Assembly (NCBI GenBank): GCA_027451345.1
Contig: DAIDJO010000043.1
Location: 1 to 64,000, forward strand
From: Solirubrobacterales bacterium
GTDB lineage: Bacteria; Actinomycetota; Thermoleophilia; Solirubrobacterales; Solirubrobacteraceae
Length of the DNA stretch: 64,000 nucleotides
Direction of reading: 5' to 3'
The position numbers were made by a program, and so were the translations under genes. Below, one piece after another: positions 19,900 through 28,042 of the stretch; positions within the stretch are counted from its first letter, which is position 1, and each line of letters begins with the position of its first letter. Under the pieces are notes generated by a model. It worked only from the letters and a program-made list of their open reading frames with translations. It made no database searches and had not been told where the DNA came from.

Positions 19900-20261
19900 A
19901 GCCGCGTCCCGAGCAGGTGTCCGAGCACGACCGCGGCGAAGCCGACCACCAGGCTCGCGCCGACGTTGAGGGCGGCCGCCGTGAACTCGCCGTCCTCGGC
20001 CAACCGCTGGGTCTCGAACATCCAGGTGGAGAACGTCGTGTACGCCCCGATCGTCGCGGTCCCGGCGACCGCCATCGCGTCACCGTTCAGGGCGAGGCCG
20101 TCGAGCAGACCGAGGAGGAAGGCGCCGCTGATGTTCACGGCGAAGGTGCCGAGCGGCAGCCCCCGCCCGAAGCGGGCCGCCACCCAGCCGTCGAGCAGGA
20201 AGCGCGCGCAGGCGCCCGCGCCACCCGCCACCGCCACGCCGATCCATGCCCACGCGCTCAC
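19896..20261 (-). CDS. crcB: Fluoride efflux channel CrcB/FluC
   Basis: GGAGACARFLLDGW, GTFAVNISGAFLLGLL, GAYTTFSTWMFET. Confidence 0.92.
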   Translation of the reverse strand: MSAWAWIGVAVAGGAGACARFLLDGWVAARFGRGLPLGTFAVNISGAFLLGLLDGLALNGDAMAVAGTATIGAYTTFSTWMFETQRLAEDGEFTAAALNVGASLVVGFAAVVLGHLLGTRL

Positions 20262-20291
20262 CTTGCCCGCAACGCTATCGACGTACACCCC

Positions 20292-20861
20292 GTGACCGTG
20301 CCGAAACCGAGGTTGCTGATCGTCGTCGCCAGCACCCGACCCGGGCGGGTGGGCCGCCCGGTGGGCGATTGGTTCGAGCGAGTCGCCGCCGAGCACGGGG
20401 GGTTCGAGGTCGACGCCGTCGACCTGGCTGACCTCGCGCTGCCGATGCTCGACGAGCCCAACCATCCGCGCCTCGGCCAGTACACGCAGGAGCACACCCG
20501 GGCGTGGAGCGCGCGGGTGGCCGCCGCCGACGCGTTCGTGTTCGTGACGCCCGAGTACAACCACTCGTTTCCGGCCACCCTCAAGAACGCCGTCGACTAC
20601 CTCCACGTCGAGTGGCTCCACAAGCCGCTCGGCTTCGTCTCCTACGGCGGGATCGCCGGCGGCACGCGCGCCGTGCAGGCGTTCAAGTCGGTGGCCGCCG
20701 CGCTGATGATGTACGTCGCGAACAACCTGGTGAACATCACGTTCGTCGCCACGCGGATCAAGGACGGGGTCTTCATCGAGGACGCGGACGTGCGTGCCGC
20801 GGCCGAGGCGATGCTCGACGAGCTGCTGACGCTCGAGGCCGCCCTGCGGTCGCTGCGGTAG
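20292..20861 (+). CDS. NADPH-dependent FMN reductase
   Basis: IVVASTRPGRVGRPVGDWF, VFVTPEYNHSFPATLKNAVD. Confidence 0.9.
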   Translation: MTVPKPRLLIVVASTRPGRVGRPVGDWFERVAAEHGGFEVDAVDLADLALPMLDEPNHPRLGQYTQEHTRAWSARVAAADAFVFVTPEYNHSFPATLKNAVDYLHVEWLHKPLGFVSYGGIAGGTRAVQAFKSVAAALMMYVANNLVNITFVATRIKDGVFIEDADVRAAAEAMLDELLTLEAALRSLR

Positions 20862-20926
20862 AGGTTTCGTAAGAACCTCGTGAGGCCGCTGGACGGACGA
20901 ACGGCGGTCGGTACCCTCGTGGAGGC

Positions 20927-23368
20927 ATGGCCTACGCCGAGCAGACCACCAGATTGCGCGGTCCGATCAACGAGCACGCGACCGCGCTCGCGCACGAATG
21001 GCGTCGCCTGACGCGCGCCGCGACGTTCGTGGCGCTGCTCACCGCGCCCGCCTTCTTCCTCATCCTGCACTCGTCCAACCACCTCAGCCTGGTCGCGTCG
21101 ATCCTCATCACCGCGCTGGCCGTGGTGATGTTCCGCGGGCTCGTGGAGGTCATCGTCCGCCACTTCCTGCCGTGGCCGAGCCTGTTCGGCACCGGGGAAT
21201 CGCTGCGCGAGGAGGACATCGTCGCGCGCCGCCGGCACTGGTTCTGGCTCTCGAAGTACCGCCGCCTGCCGTACTGGGTGCTCGCCATCCTCATCCTGCT
21301 CGCCCTGTTCCAGGCGCTGTTCGCCTTCTCCGGCGTGCACTCGAGCTTCTTCAACCCCTTCCCGGCGCTGCGGGTCCTGTTCCCACCGCAGCAGGCCGCG
21401 CAGTACGCGTCGCTCGCCTTCCAGGTCCCGCTGCTGCTGTTCATCAACATCCTCATCTTCATGGGCCCGTTCGTCTTCATGGCGATCCGCGGGATCCGAA
21501 GCTACGAGCCCGGGGATGCGAGCTGGGGCGTGCGGATCGACGACGTGCGGGGCCAGGCCGAGGCGAAGGAGGAGATCACCCGGGTCATCACGCTCTGGCA
21601 GTCGGGCGAGGAGTTCGAGAAGGCCGGCGGCAAGCGCGAGCGCGGCCTGCTCTTCCTCGGCGCCCCCGGCACCGGCAAGACGATGATCTCCAAGGCGATC
21701 GCGACGAACTTCAACTGCCCGTTCGTGACGATCCCCGGCTCCGGCTTCGCCCAGATGTTCATGGGCATGGACGCGCTGACGGTCCAGATGCTCGCCCACC
21801 GCGCACGCAAGCTCGCCCGCAAATGGGGCGGGCAGTGCATCGTGTTCATCGACGAGATCGATGCGGTCGGGCTGCGCCGGCAGGCGCTCGGAACGTCGAT
21901 GACCGCCGGCACGTCCGCGACCCCCAGCTCGGTCCATGACTTCCTGTTCTTCGGGCCGAACGGCTCGCTCACCCCCAGCGGCGACCTCGTGATCGAGACG
22001 CGCCAGTGGCGGGACCAGCTGTTCGCCGCGCGCGCCGCCGCCGAGACGGCTCCCGGCTCCGCCCCCCTGCTGCAGCGGGTGGCCGCCCGGGTGAACGCGA
22101 TCTTCCCCGGCGGCATGGGGATGGGCTACCAGGGCCAGGCGCTCAACCAGCTGCTCGTGGTGATGGACGGCATGGGCGAGCCGCCGGTCTTCCGCAAGTT
22201 CGTGGTCAACCGGGTCAACACGTTCCTGGACGCGATGTTCGTGCTCCCGCAGCGCATCGGCCGTGTCTCGCTGCGCCTCGCGCCGCCGAAGCCGCGCAAG
22301 GAGGAGATCTACTTCATCGGGGCCTGCAACGTCCCGATCGAGGCGCTCGACCCCGCCCTGACGCGCCCCGGCCGCATGGGCCGCCACATCTGGTTCCGCA
22401 CCCCGACCAAGGACGACCGCAAGGACATCTTCGACCTGTACATGGCGAAGGTGGCGCACGAGCCGGACCTCGACACGGATCGCCGGCGGGACGAGCTCGC
22501 GCGCATCACCGCGGGGTACTCGCCGTCCATGATCGAGCAGGCGTGCTCGATGGCCCTCACCATCGCCCACTCGGAGGGGCGCCACTCCTTCGCCTGGCGG
22601 GACATCGTCGAGGCGATGACGACCGTCGAGTCGGGCACGGCGCAGAACATCGAATACGTCGAAGAGGAGACCCGCGCGGTCGCCATCCACGAGGCGGGCC
22701 ACGCGGCGGCCGGGCACGTGTACCTCGGCAACGACGTGCTCTCCACGCGCCTCTCGATCCGAAAGCGCGGCGGCTCGCTCGGCCATTACCAGTCGATGGA
22801 GAAGGATGAGCGGTTCAGCCACTTCCGGGCCCGTGTGATGGGTGGGCTCGTGATGACGCTCGGCGCGATGGCCGCCGAGCACGTCTTCTACGGCGAGAAC
22901 TCGCAGGGCGTCAGTGGTGACCTGTACAGCGCGACCGCCACGGCGAGCGCGATGGTCGGCATGTGGGGCATGGGACCGGAGGAGGTGCCGATCTCGCTGC
23001 GGCCGAGCCGGCGGCTGGGCCCCGGTGAGCAGCCCGACGCCGCGGACCTGGTGAAGGCGCGGCTGCGGGAGATCGGCGATCAGATCATGAACCGGGCGTC
23101 GGTGGGGTCGGCGCTGATGAGCGACCCGATCGGCAGCGTGCTCTCCAGCCCGGGCAAGCGGGAGGCGGTGGCCCAGCTCCTCGGCCAGGCGTACGTGATG
23201 GCGTACTCCCTGATGGCGACCAACCGCGCGGCGATCGAACGGATCGCGGACGCGCTGATGGAACGCAAGGAGATGCACGGGGACGAGGTCGGCGCGCTGC
23301 TCGACAGCGTCGGACTCGTGCGGCCCGAGGTCAACCTGCTCGACGATCGCACCTGGCCGGCGGTATGA
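20927..23368 (+). CDS. Divergent FtsH-like membrane AAA+ zinc metalloprotease
   Basis: GAPGTGKT Walker A, CIVFIDEIDAVG Walker B, ALDPALTRPGRMGRH SRH, HEAGHAAAGH M41 zinc site; large insertions. Confidence 0.88.
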   Translation: MAYAEQTTRLRGPINEHATALAHEWRRLTRAATFVALLTAPAFFLILHSSNHLSLVASILITALAVVMFRGLVEVIVRHFLPWPSLFGTGESLREEDIVARRRHWFWLSKYRRLPYWVLAILILLALFQALFAFSGVHSSFFNPFPALRVLFPPQQAAQYASLAFQVPLLLFINILIFMGPFVFMAIRGIRSYEPGDASWGVRIDDVRGQAEAKEEITRVITLWQSGEEFEKAGGKRERGLLFLGAPGTGKTMISKAIATNFNCPFVTIPGSGFAQMFMGMDALTVQMLAHRARKLARKWGGQCIVFIDEIDAVGLRRQALGTSMTAGTSATPSSVHDFLFFGPNGSLTPSGDLVIETRQWRDQLFAARAAAETAPGSAPLLQRVAARVNAIFPGGMGMGYQGQALNQLLVVMDGMGEPPVFRKFVVNRVNTFLDAMFVLPQRIGRVSLRLAPPKPRKEEIYFIGACNVPIEALDPALTRPGRMGRHIWFRTPTKDDRKDIFDLYMAKVAHEPDLDTDRRRDELARITAGYSPSMIEQACSMALTIAHSEGRHSFAWRDIVEAMTTVESGTAQNIEYVEEETRAVAIHEAGHAAAGHVYLGNDVLSTRLSIRKRGGSLGHYQSMEKDERFSHFRARVMGGLVMTLGAMAAEHVFYGENSQGVSGDLYSATATASAMVGMWGMGPEEVPISLRPSRRLGPGEQPDAADLVKARLREIGDQIMNRASVGSALMSDPIGSVLSSPGKREAVAQLLGQAYVMAYSLMATNRAAIERIADALMERKEMHGDEVGALLDSVGLVRPEVNLLDDRTWPAV

Positions 23369-24252
23369 CGACCGACAACCCCGCATCGAACGAGCACCAC
23401 CCGCCGATCGGCGGTGCCCCCGCCCTGGGCGCGGGCACCCGAGACCTGCCGCGCCTGCGCTCGCCGCACGCCACGAAGTTCCGCGTCGTCATCGCCGTGC
23501 TCGTCGGGATCGCCGCGGGCGCACTCGCGGTGGCCGTCGTCGTGGCCGCCCGCCAGAGCGGCCCGACGAGGCTCGTGGCCGGGGCGTGGTCGAGCTGGCG
23601 CCCGACGGCCGCCGGCTCCACCGGCGTGCTCGAGATCGCCCAGCACATCGCGCCGTACTACCGGCAGAACGCCACCCAGCAGCTCGATGTGATCACCCCG
23701 ATCGGCCTGTCGCAGCCGAACGCCGCGGGGACGACGACGGGGAACGGGCTGACGGTCGCGGTGAACGAGAGCACCTCGAGCAAGAACCAGTCGCTCGGGC
23801 TGCTCAGCGGGCGCACGATCGCCTACAACGTGTGCGGGCTCGGTTCACGGGACTGCACCCTCGCCGGGACACCGTCGGTCGCCCGCATGCTGCTGCTGCG
23901 CCGGGAGGCGCTCGAGCTGGCCCTCTACACGTTCCGCTACATCGGTGACAGCCAGAACGTCGTGGTCGTGCTGCCGCCGGGCCACACCGTCACCGCGACG
24001 GGCGCCGGGACGCAGGGGGTGACCGTTGCGCTGCTCTTCCTGCGCAGCGAGCTGCAACCCTGGCTGAACGTGCCGCTGTCCCGGACGCTCCAGCAGTACC
24101 CGCCGGACCTGACCCAGCTCGGCGTCTGGAGCAGGAGCCAGGAGGCCGCCTTCGTCGATCAGGTCACGGCGCACGGGCTCTTCTCCTCGCAGGTCGAGGC
24201 GCTGCAGGTGGGAGGAAGCGCGCTCGTGCTGACTCCGCTGCCCGCCCAGTGA
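23365..24252 (+). CDS. Single-TM membrane-anchored hypothetical protein
   Basis: FRVVIAVLVGIAAGALAVAVVVAA TM; ATGA overlap with the FtsH-like gene. Confidence 0.65.
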   Translation: MTTDNPASNEHHPPIGGAPALGAGTRDLPRLRSPHATKFRVVIAVLVGIAAGALAVAVVVAARQSGPTRLVAGAWSSWRPTAAGSTGVLEIAQHIAPYYRQNATQQLDVITPIGLSQPNAAGTTTGNGLTVAVNESTSSKNQSLGLLSGRTIAYNVCGLGSRDCTLAGTPSVARMLLLRREALELALYTFRYIGDSQNVVVVLPPGHTVTATGAGTQGVTVALLFLRSELQPWLNVPLSRTLQQYPPDLTQLGVWSRSQEAAFVDQVTAHGLFSSQVEALQVGGSALVLTPLPAQ

Positions 24253-24470
24253 GCGCCGGGTACCTGCCGCCGTCGCTCTGCCACACCTGCGCGCATCAGC
24301 AGCTCGTGCGCAACTCCCGAGGATCGGTCTTCTCGCTGTGCCGCCGCTCCCGCGCGGAACCGGAGCGCTTCGCTCGCTATCCCCCGCTGCCCGTGCTGCA
24401 ATGTCCGGGTCATGAGCATCGCGGTGACCGCCCTCCACATCACACCGGTCAAGGGCACCCGCGTCCGTAG
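24249..24470 (+). CDS. Small CxxC zinc-ribbon-like conserved hypothetical protein
   Basis: CHTCAHQQLVRNSRGSVFSLC...RYPPLPVLQCPGHE; overlaps stop of upstream gene (GTGA). Confidence 0.55.
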   Translation: MSAGYLPPSLCHTCAHQQLVRNSRGSVFSLCRRSRAEPERFARYPPLPVLQCPGHEHRGDRPPHHTGQGHPRP

Positions 24471-25236
24471 CGTCGAGCGCGTCGAGCTCGAGTCGAGCGG
24501 CGCGGCGGGCGACCGTGTCTTCTTCGTGATCGACGGGCGCGACCGGATGCGCAACGGCAAGCAGCTCGGGAGCCTGCAGGCCGTCGTGGCGACGCTGCAG
24601 GACGAGTGCCTGCGGCTCGAGCTGCCCGACGGCTCGGTGGCCGAGGGCCCCGTCGAGCTTGGGGACGAGCTCACCGCGACCTTCTACTCGCGGCCGGTGA
24701 CCGTCCGTGCCGTGCTCGGGCCGTGGTCCCAGGCGCTCTCGGAACAGTGCGGCCAGCCGCTGCGTCTGGTGCACTGCCCCGGCGCCGTCGACCGCGGGCC
24801 GGCGGGCGCCGTGAGCCTCATCTCGCGCGGCTCGCTGCGGCGCCTGGGCGAGGAGGCGGACGCGGCGGACACGGCGGACGCGGCGGGCGCGGCGGACGCG
24901 GCGGACGGCGAGATCGACCCGCGGCGGTTCCGGATGCTGATCGAGGTCGACGGTGCGGCGCCCCATGCCGAGGACGACTGGGTGGGCCATCGGTTCCGCC
25001 TCGGCACGGCCGAGGTGAGCTTCACCGGGCACGTGGGCCGCTGCCTGGTCACGAGCCGCGATCCGGTGACCGGGACGGTGACGCTGCCCACCCTCGACCT
25101 GCTGCGCGGCTACCGGTCGCGGCTGCCGACCAGCGAGCCCCTCCCCTTCGGGGTCCACGGCGCCGTGCTCCGTCCGGGCACGGTCCGCGTCGGTGACCTC
25201 CTGGAGCCCGTGGAGGACGCGGAGGCAGCGGGGTGA
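24412..25236 (+). CDS. MOSC N-terminal beta-barrel/MOSC domain protein
   Basis: ITALHxTPVKG..., FTGHVGRCLVTSRDPVTG. Confidence 0.8.
   Translation: MSIAVTALHITPVKGTRVRSVERVELESSGAAGDRVFFVIDGRDRMRNGKQLGSLQAVVATLQDECLRLELPDGSVAEGPVELGDELTATFYSRPVTVRAVLGPWSQALSEQCGQPLRLVHCPGAVDRGPAGAVSLISRGSLRRLGEEADAADTADAAGAADAADGEIDPRRFRMLIEVDGAAPHAEDDWVGHRFRLGTAEVSFTGHVGRCLVTSRDPVTGTVTLPTLDLLRGYRSRLPTSEPLPFGVHGAVLRPGTVRVGDLLEPVEDAEAAG
24856..24909 (+). repeat. 9-bp coding minisatellite (GCGGACGCG-like, six units)
   Basis: gcggacgcg gcggacacg gcggacgcg gcgggcgcg gcggacgcg gcggacggc. Confidence 0.85.
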
Positions 25237-26051
25237 GCGGCCTGAGCGAGGGCGGGCCCGCCGCGCGGGGAGACCGGGTCGCGGTGACGGTCGACGGGCA
25301 TGTGGCGTTCGTCGCGCTCACCCGGCCGGACCGGCACAACGCGCTCGACCCGCCGATGCTCGACGCGATCATCGCCGCGGCCGAGGGCCTGCGGACGCGG
25401 AGTGGTGTCCGCGCCGTGGTGCTGCACGGCACCGGCCGCAGCTTCTGCTCGGGCCTCGACTTCCCCGCCGTCGCCGCCGCCGGTGGGCTCGAAGCGTTCG
25501 GTGCCGTGCTCGACGAACCCCCGCCCAACCGGTTCCAGCGCGTCGCGTACGACTGGATCGAGCTGCCCGTCCCGGTGATCGCCGCGGTGCACGGCCACTG
25601 CCTCGGCGGCGGCCTGCAGCTCGCGCTCGCCGCCGACATCAGGATCGCCGCCCCGGATGCGCGCCTCTCGGTGATGGAGGGCCGCTGGGGGCTGATCCCG
25701 GACATGGCGATCACCCGCACGCTCCCGCGACTCGTTGGGATCGACGTGGCGAAGGAACTCGCCTTCACGGCACGCACGGTGAGCGGCGAGCAGGCGCACC
25801 GGCTCGGCCTCGTCACCCACCTCGCCGAGGACCCGCTCGCCGCGGCGAGCGCCCTCGCCGCGGAGATCGCGACACGCTCACCCGACGCGGTCCACCGGGC
25901 CAAGCGACTGTTCGACGCGGGCTGGACCGGCTCAGCCGGGGAGACGCTGGCGCTCGAGGCGGACCTGCAGCGCGAACTGATCGGCACGCCGAATCAGCTC
26001 GCGGCGATGCGGGCGGCGGCCGGCGGCGATGCGGCCGCGTTCGACCGCTGA
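25233..26051 (+). CDS. Enoyl-CoA hydratase/isomerase family protein
   Basis: ALTRPDRHNALD, GTGRSFCSGLDF, AAVHGHCLGGGLQLALAADIRIAA. Confidence 0.9.
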   Translation: MSGLSEGGPAARGDRVAVTVDGHVAFVALTRPDRHNALDPPMLDAIIAAAEGLRTRSGVRAVVLHGTGRSFCSGLDFPAVAAAGGLEAFGAVLDEPPPNRFQRVAYDWIELPVPVIAAVHGHCLGGGLQLALAADIRIAAPDARLSVMEGRWGLIPDMAITRTLPRLVGIDVAKELAFTARTVSGEQAHRLGLVTHLAEDPLAAASALAAEIATRSPDAVHRAKRLFDAGWTGSAGETLALEADLQRELIGTPNQLAAMRAAAGGDAAAFDR

Positions 26052-26067
26052 CCCGCGGGAAGCCGGT

Positions 26068-26250
26068 TCAGAGCGGCCGGGCGACGGTGGTGATGATGCT
26101 CGTCACCGGACCGCTGATCAGCGTCAGTGCGAGCACCGCCACGAGCGCGACCAGGGCGAGGACGAGCGCGTACTCCATCAGCGCCTGGCCCTCCTCCCCG
26201 GCGCCGAGGGCGGCGAGCCGAGCGAACGTCGATGTCAGCAGGTCACGCAT
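26068..26250 (-). CDS. Flp/Fap-type IVb pilin
   Basis: GEEGQALMEYALVLALVALVAVLALTLI: Flp cleavage-site and TM signature. Confidence 0.75.
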   Translation of the reverse strand: MRDLLTSTFARLAALGAGEEGQALMEYALVLALVALVAVLALTLISGPVTSIITTVARPL

Positions 26251-26317
26251 GGTTGACTCCATCGGCAGACGCGACACTCCGCTTTAGCGACGATCGTGCG
26301 CGTGCGCTGCCGGGGCC

Positions 26318-27100
26318 TCAGCCGGTGGACCGGCCGAGGAACAGCGCCACGGCGAGCCCGAGGCCGGCGAACGCGATCAGGACGCGCAGCGGAAGGTCCG
26401 GGACGACGCGGACCACCGCCGGCCCGCAGCGGCTTCCGAGCAGCACGCCGAGGGCGACCGCGGCGGCCGCCACCCAGTGGACGGGGCTGACGAAGGCGAA
26501 GATCACGGCCGCCACCAGGTTCGCCGTCGTCATCACGACGTTCTTGATCGCGTTGGTGACCGGCAGCGGCTCGAGGGTCTCCAACGACAGGACCGCGAGC
26601 ATGATGATGCCCGCCCCCGCGCCGAAGTAGCCGCCGTACACCCCGATCAGGAGGACCGGCAGACGGCGTCCCCACGACGGCCGGCCGCGTGCCGCGTCCG
26701 GCGACTCGACCAGCCGCCGGCGCTCGAGCGCGGAGCGCAGGGGGTCGCGCACCAGGAGCAGCAGTGACCCGAACGCGATCAACCACGGCACCACCCGCTG
26801 AAAGGTGCCGGCGCTGCCCCAGAGCAGCAGCCCCGCGCCGATCGCGCCCCCCACCCCCGCCCAGAGCGAGAGGGTCCCGACCCGTCGACCGTGTCCGCGC
26901 AACTCGTCGCGGGCTCCGGCGGCGCTGCCCGGACCGTTGCTGAGCAGGCCGACCGTGTTGGTGACGTTCGCCGCCAGCGGGCTCAGGCCGAGGCCGAGCA
27001 GCGCCGGATAGCTCACGAGCGAGGCCAGCCCCGCCACCGATCCGGTCAGGCCGGCGCCGATTCCGGCCAGCACCAGCAGTAGTACGTGAACGGGGCTCAT
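26318..27100 (-). CDS. TauE/SafE (TSUP) family permease
   Basis: GIGAGLTGSVAGLASLVSYPALLGLGLSPLAANVTNTVGLL, GVYGGYFGAGAGIIML. Confidence 0.88.
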   Translation of the reverse strand: MSPVHVLLLVLAGIGAGLTGSVAGLASLVSYPALLGLGLSPLAANVTNTVGLLSNGPGSAAGARDELRGHGRRVGTLSLWAGVGGAIGAGLLLWGSAGTFQRVVPWLIAFGSLLLLVRDPLRSALERRRLVESPDAARGRPSWGRRLPVLLIGVYGGYFGAGAGIIMLAVLSLETLEPLPVTNAIKNVVMTTANLVAAVIFAFVSPVHWVAAAAVALGVLLGSRCGPAVVRVVPDLPLRVLIAFAGLGLAVALFLGRSTG

Positions 27101-27111
27101 GCCACGAGAAA

Positions 27112-27129
27112 GCCCCGTGTGCACGGGGC
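27112..27129 (-). terminator. Rho-independent-like terminator downstream of tRNA-Gln
   Basis: GCCCCGTG-TG-CACGGGGC then TTTCT on the minus strand. Confidence 0.7.
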
Positions 27130-27140
27130 CTCAGAGAAGC

Positions 27141-27211
27141 TGCGGGACAAGGACTCGAACCTTGAATACCAGGGCCAGAACCTGGCGTGTTGCCAATTAC
27201 ACCATCCCGCA
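27141..27211 (-). tRNA. tRNA-Gln (CTG anticodon)
   Basis: Reverse strand TGCGGGATGGTGTAATTGGCAACACGCCAGGTTCTGGCCCTGG...GGTTCGAGTCCTTGTCCCGCA. Confidence 0.92.
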
Positions 27212-27243
27212 ATTTGGCTCGGGCGAGTATAGCCGCGGCTCTG

Positions 27244-27273
27244 TGATCCGGATTCGAGGGCACTGCGTAGAGG
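27244..27273 (+). promoter_or_regulatory. ECF-type promoter TGATCC-N18-TAGAGG
   Basis: Same -35, spacer length and GCG-TA -10 context as promoters at 32726-32755 and 36306-36335. Confidence 0.7.
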
Positions 27274-27343
27274 CTGAGTGAGCGACCCGAGTTGCTCAGG
27301 CCAACCCGGTCAACCGGGCAACACCCCACGAAGGAGCAATCGC

Positions 27344-27976
27344 ATGACCGAAGCTGCTGCCGGACTCAGTCGCGGCCAGTTCATTCGCAACGCCGCCAAG
27401 GGAAGCCTCGTGCTGGTCGGAACCGGTGGCGTTCTGGCCTCAATGGACGGAATCGCGTTCGCCAAGTCATCGGGCCTGACGAAGAGCGACATCACGGTGC
27501 TGCAGACCGGCTACATCGCCGAGACCCTCGCCGTCACGGTCTATGAGGCGATCGTCAACACCTACTTCACGAAGCTCAAGCTGGACCCCGGAAACCTGAA
27601 CTACTTCCGGGCCGCCCTGAAGGACGAGCGCGAGCACCTCGCCGCGTGGAAGAAGGCGCTCGGCCCCAAGAACACGCCGACCGGGTTCAACCTCACCGTG
27701 CCCGGGAAGTACGTCGCGAGCAAGCTCGCCCTGGCGCGCACCGGGGCGGCGCTCGAGGAGGCGTTCGTCTCGACCTACCTGGGGGCGATCGACGAGTTCT
27801 CCTCCCCGGAGCTGAAGACCGCGGCGGGTGGCGTGGCCGCCAACGAGGCGACCCACTACTCGTTCTTCGACGCGATCCTGCCGAACGGCTCCGCCGTGCT
27901 GCCCCCGTTCGGCCCGAAGCCGATCACCGCAGGCGCAGCCGCCGCCACGCTGAAGAAGCTCGGATTCCTCGCCTGA
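27344..27976 (+). CDS. Ferritin-like domain protein with probable export signal
   Basis: N-terminal RGQFIRNAAKGSLVLVGTGGVL; YEAI...DEREHLAAWKKAL and NEATHYSFF metal-ligand-like motifs. Confidence 0.8.
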   Translation: MTEAAAGLSRGQFIRNAAKGSLVLVGTGGVLASMDGIAFAKSSGLTKSDITVLQTGYIAETLAVTVYEAIVNTYFTKLKLDPGNLNYFRAALKDEREHLAAWKKALGPKNTPTGFNLTVPGKYVASKLALARTGAALEEAFVSTYLGAIDEFSSPELKTAAGGVAANEATHYSFFDAILPNGSAVLPPFGPKPITAGAAAATLKKLGFLA

Positions 27977-27988
27977 CGCGATCCGCTC

Positions 27989-28025
27989 ACCCCGGTTCGG
28001 CTCGCCGCACGAGCCGAACCGGGGT
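27989..28025. terminator. Strong hairpin, likely terminator between ferritin-like gene and photolyase
   Basis: ACCCCGGTTCGGCTCG-CCGCA-CGAGCCGAACCGGGGT, perfect 16-bp stem. Confidence 0.6.
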
Positions 28026-28042
28026 TGCGGTACGGTCGCGCC

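Noticed and set aside
20262-20330. Possible fluoride riboswitch upstream of crcB
   Set aside because: Only about 30 bp before the divergent reductase start and no recognisable GGNGAUGG-type riboswitch core
20868-20890. Small inverted repeat GAGGTT-N7-AACCTC before the FtsH-like gene
   Set aside because: Only a 6-bp stem; could be chance or a weak terminator, insufficient support
20642-23386. 914-aa minus-strand ORF opposite the FtsH-like gene
   Set aside because: Composition typical of antisense GC-rich frames; true AAA/M41 motifs are on the plus strand
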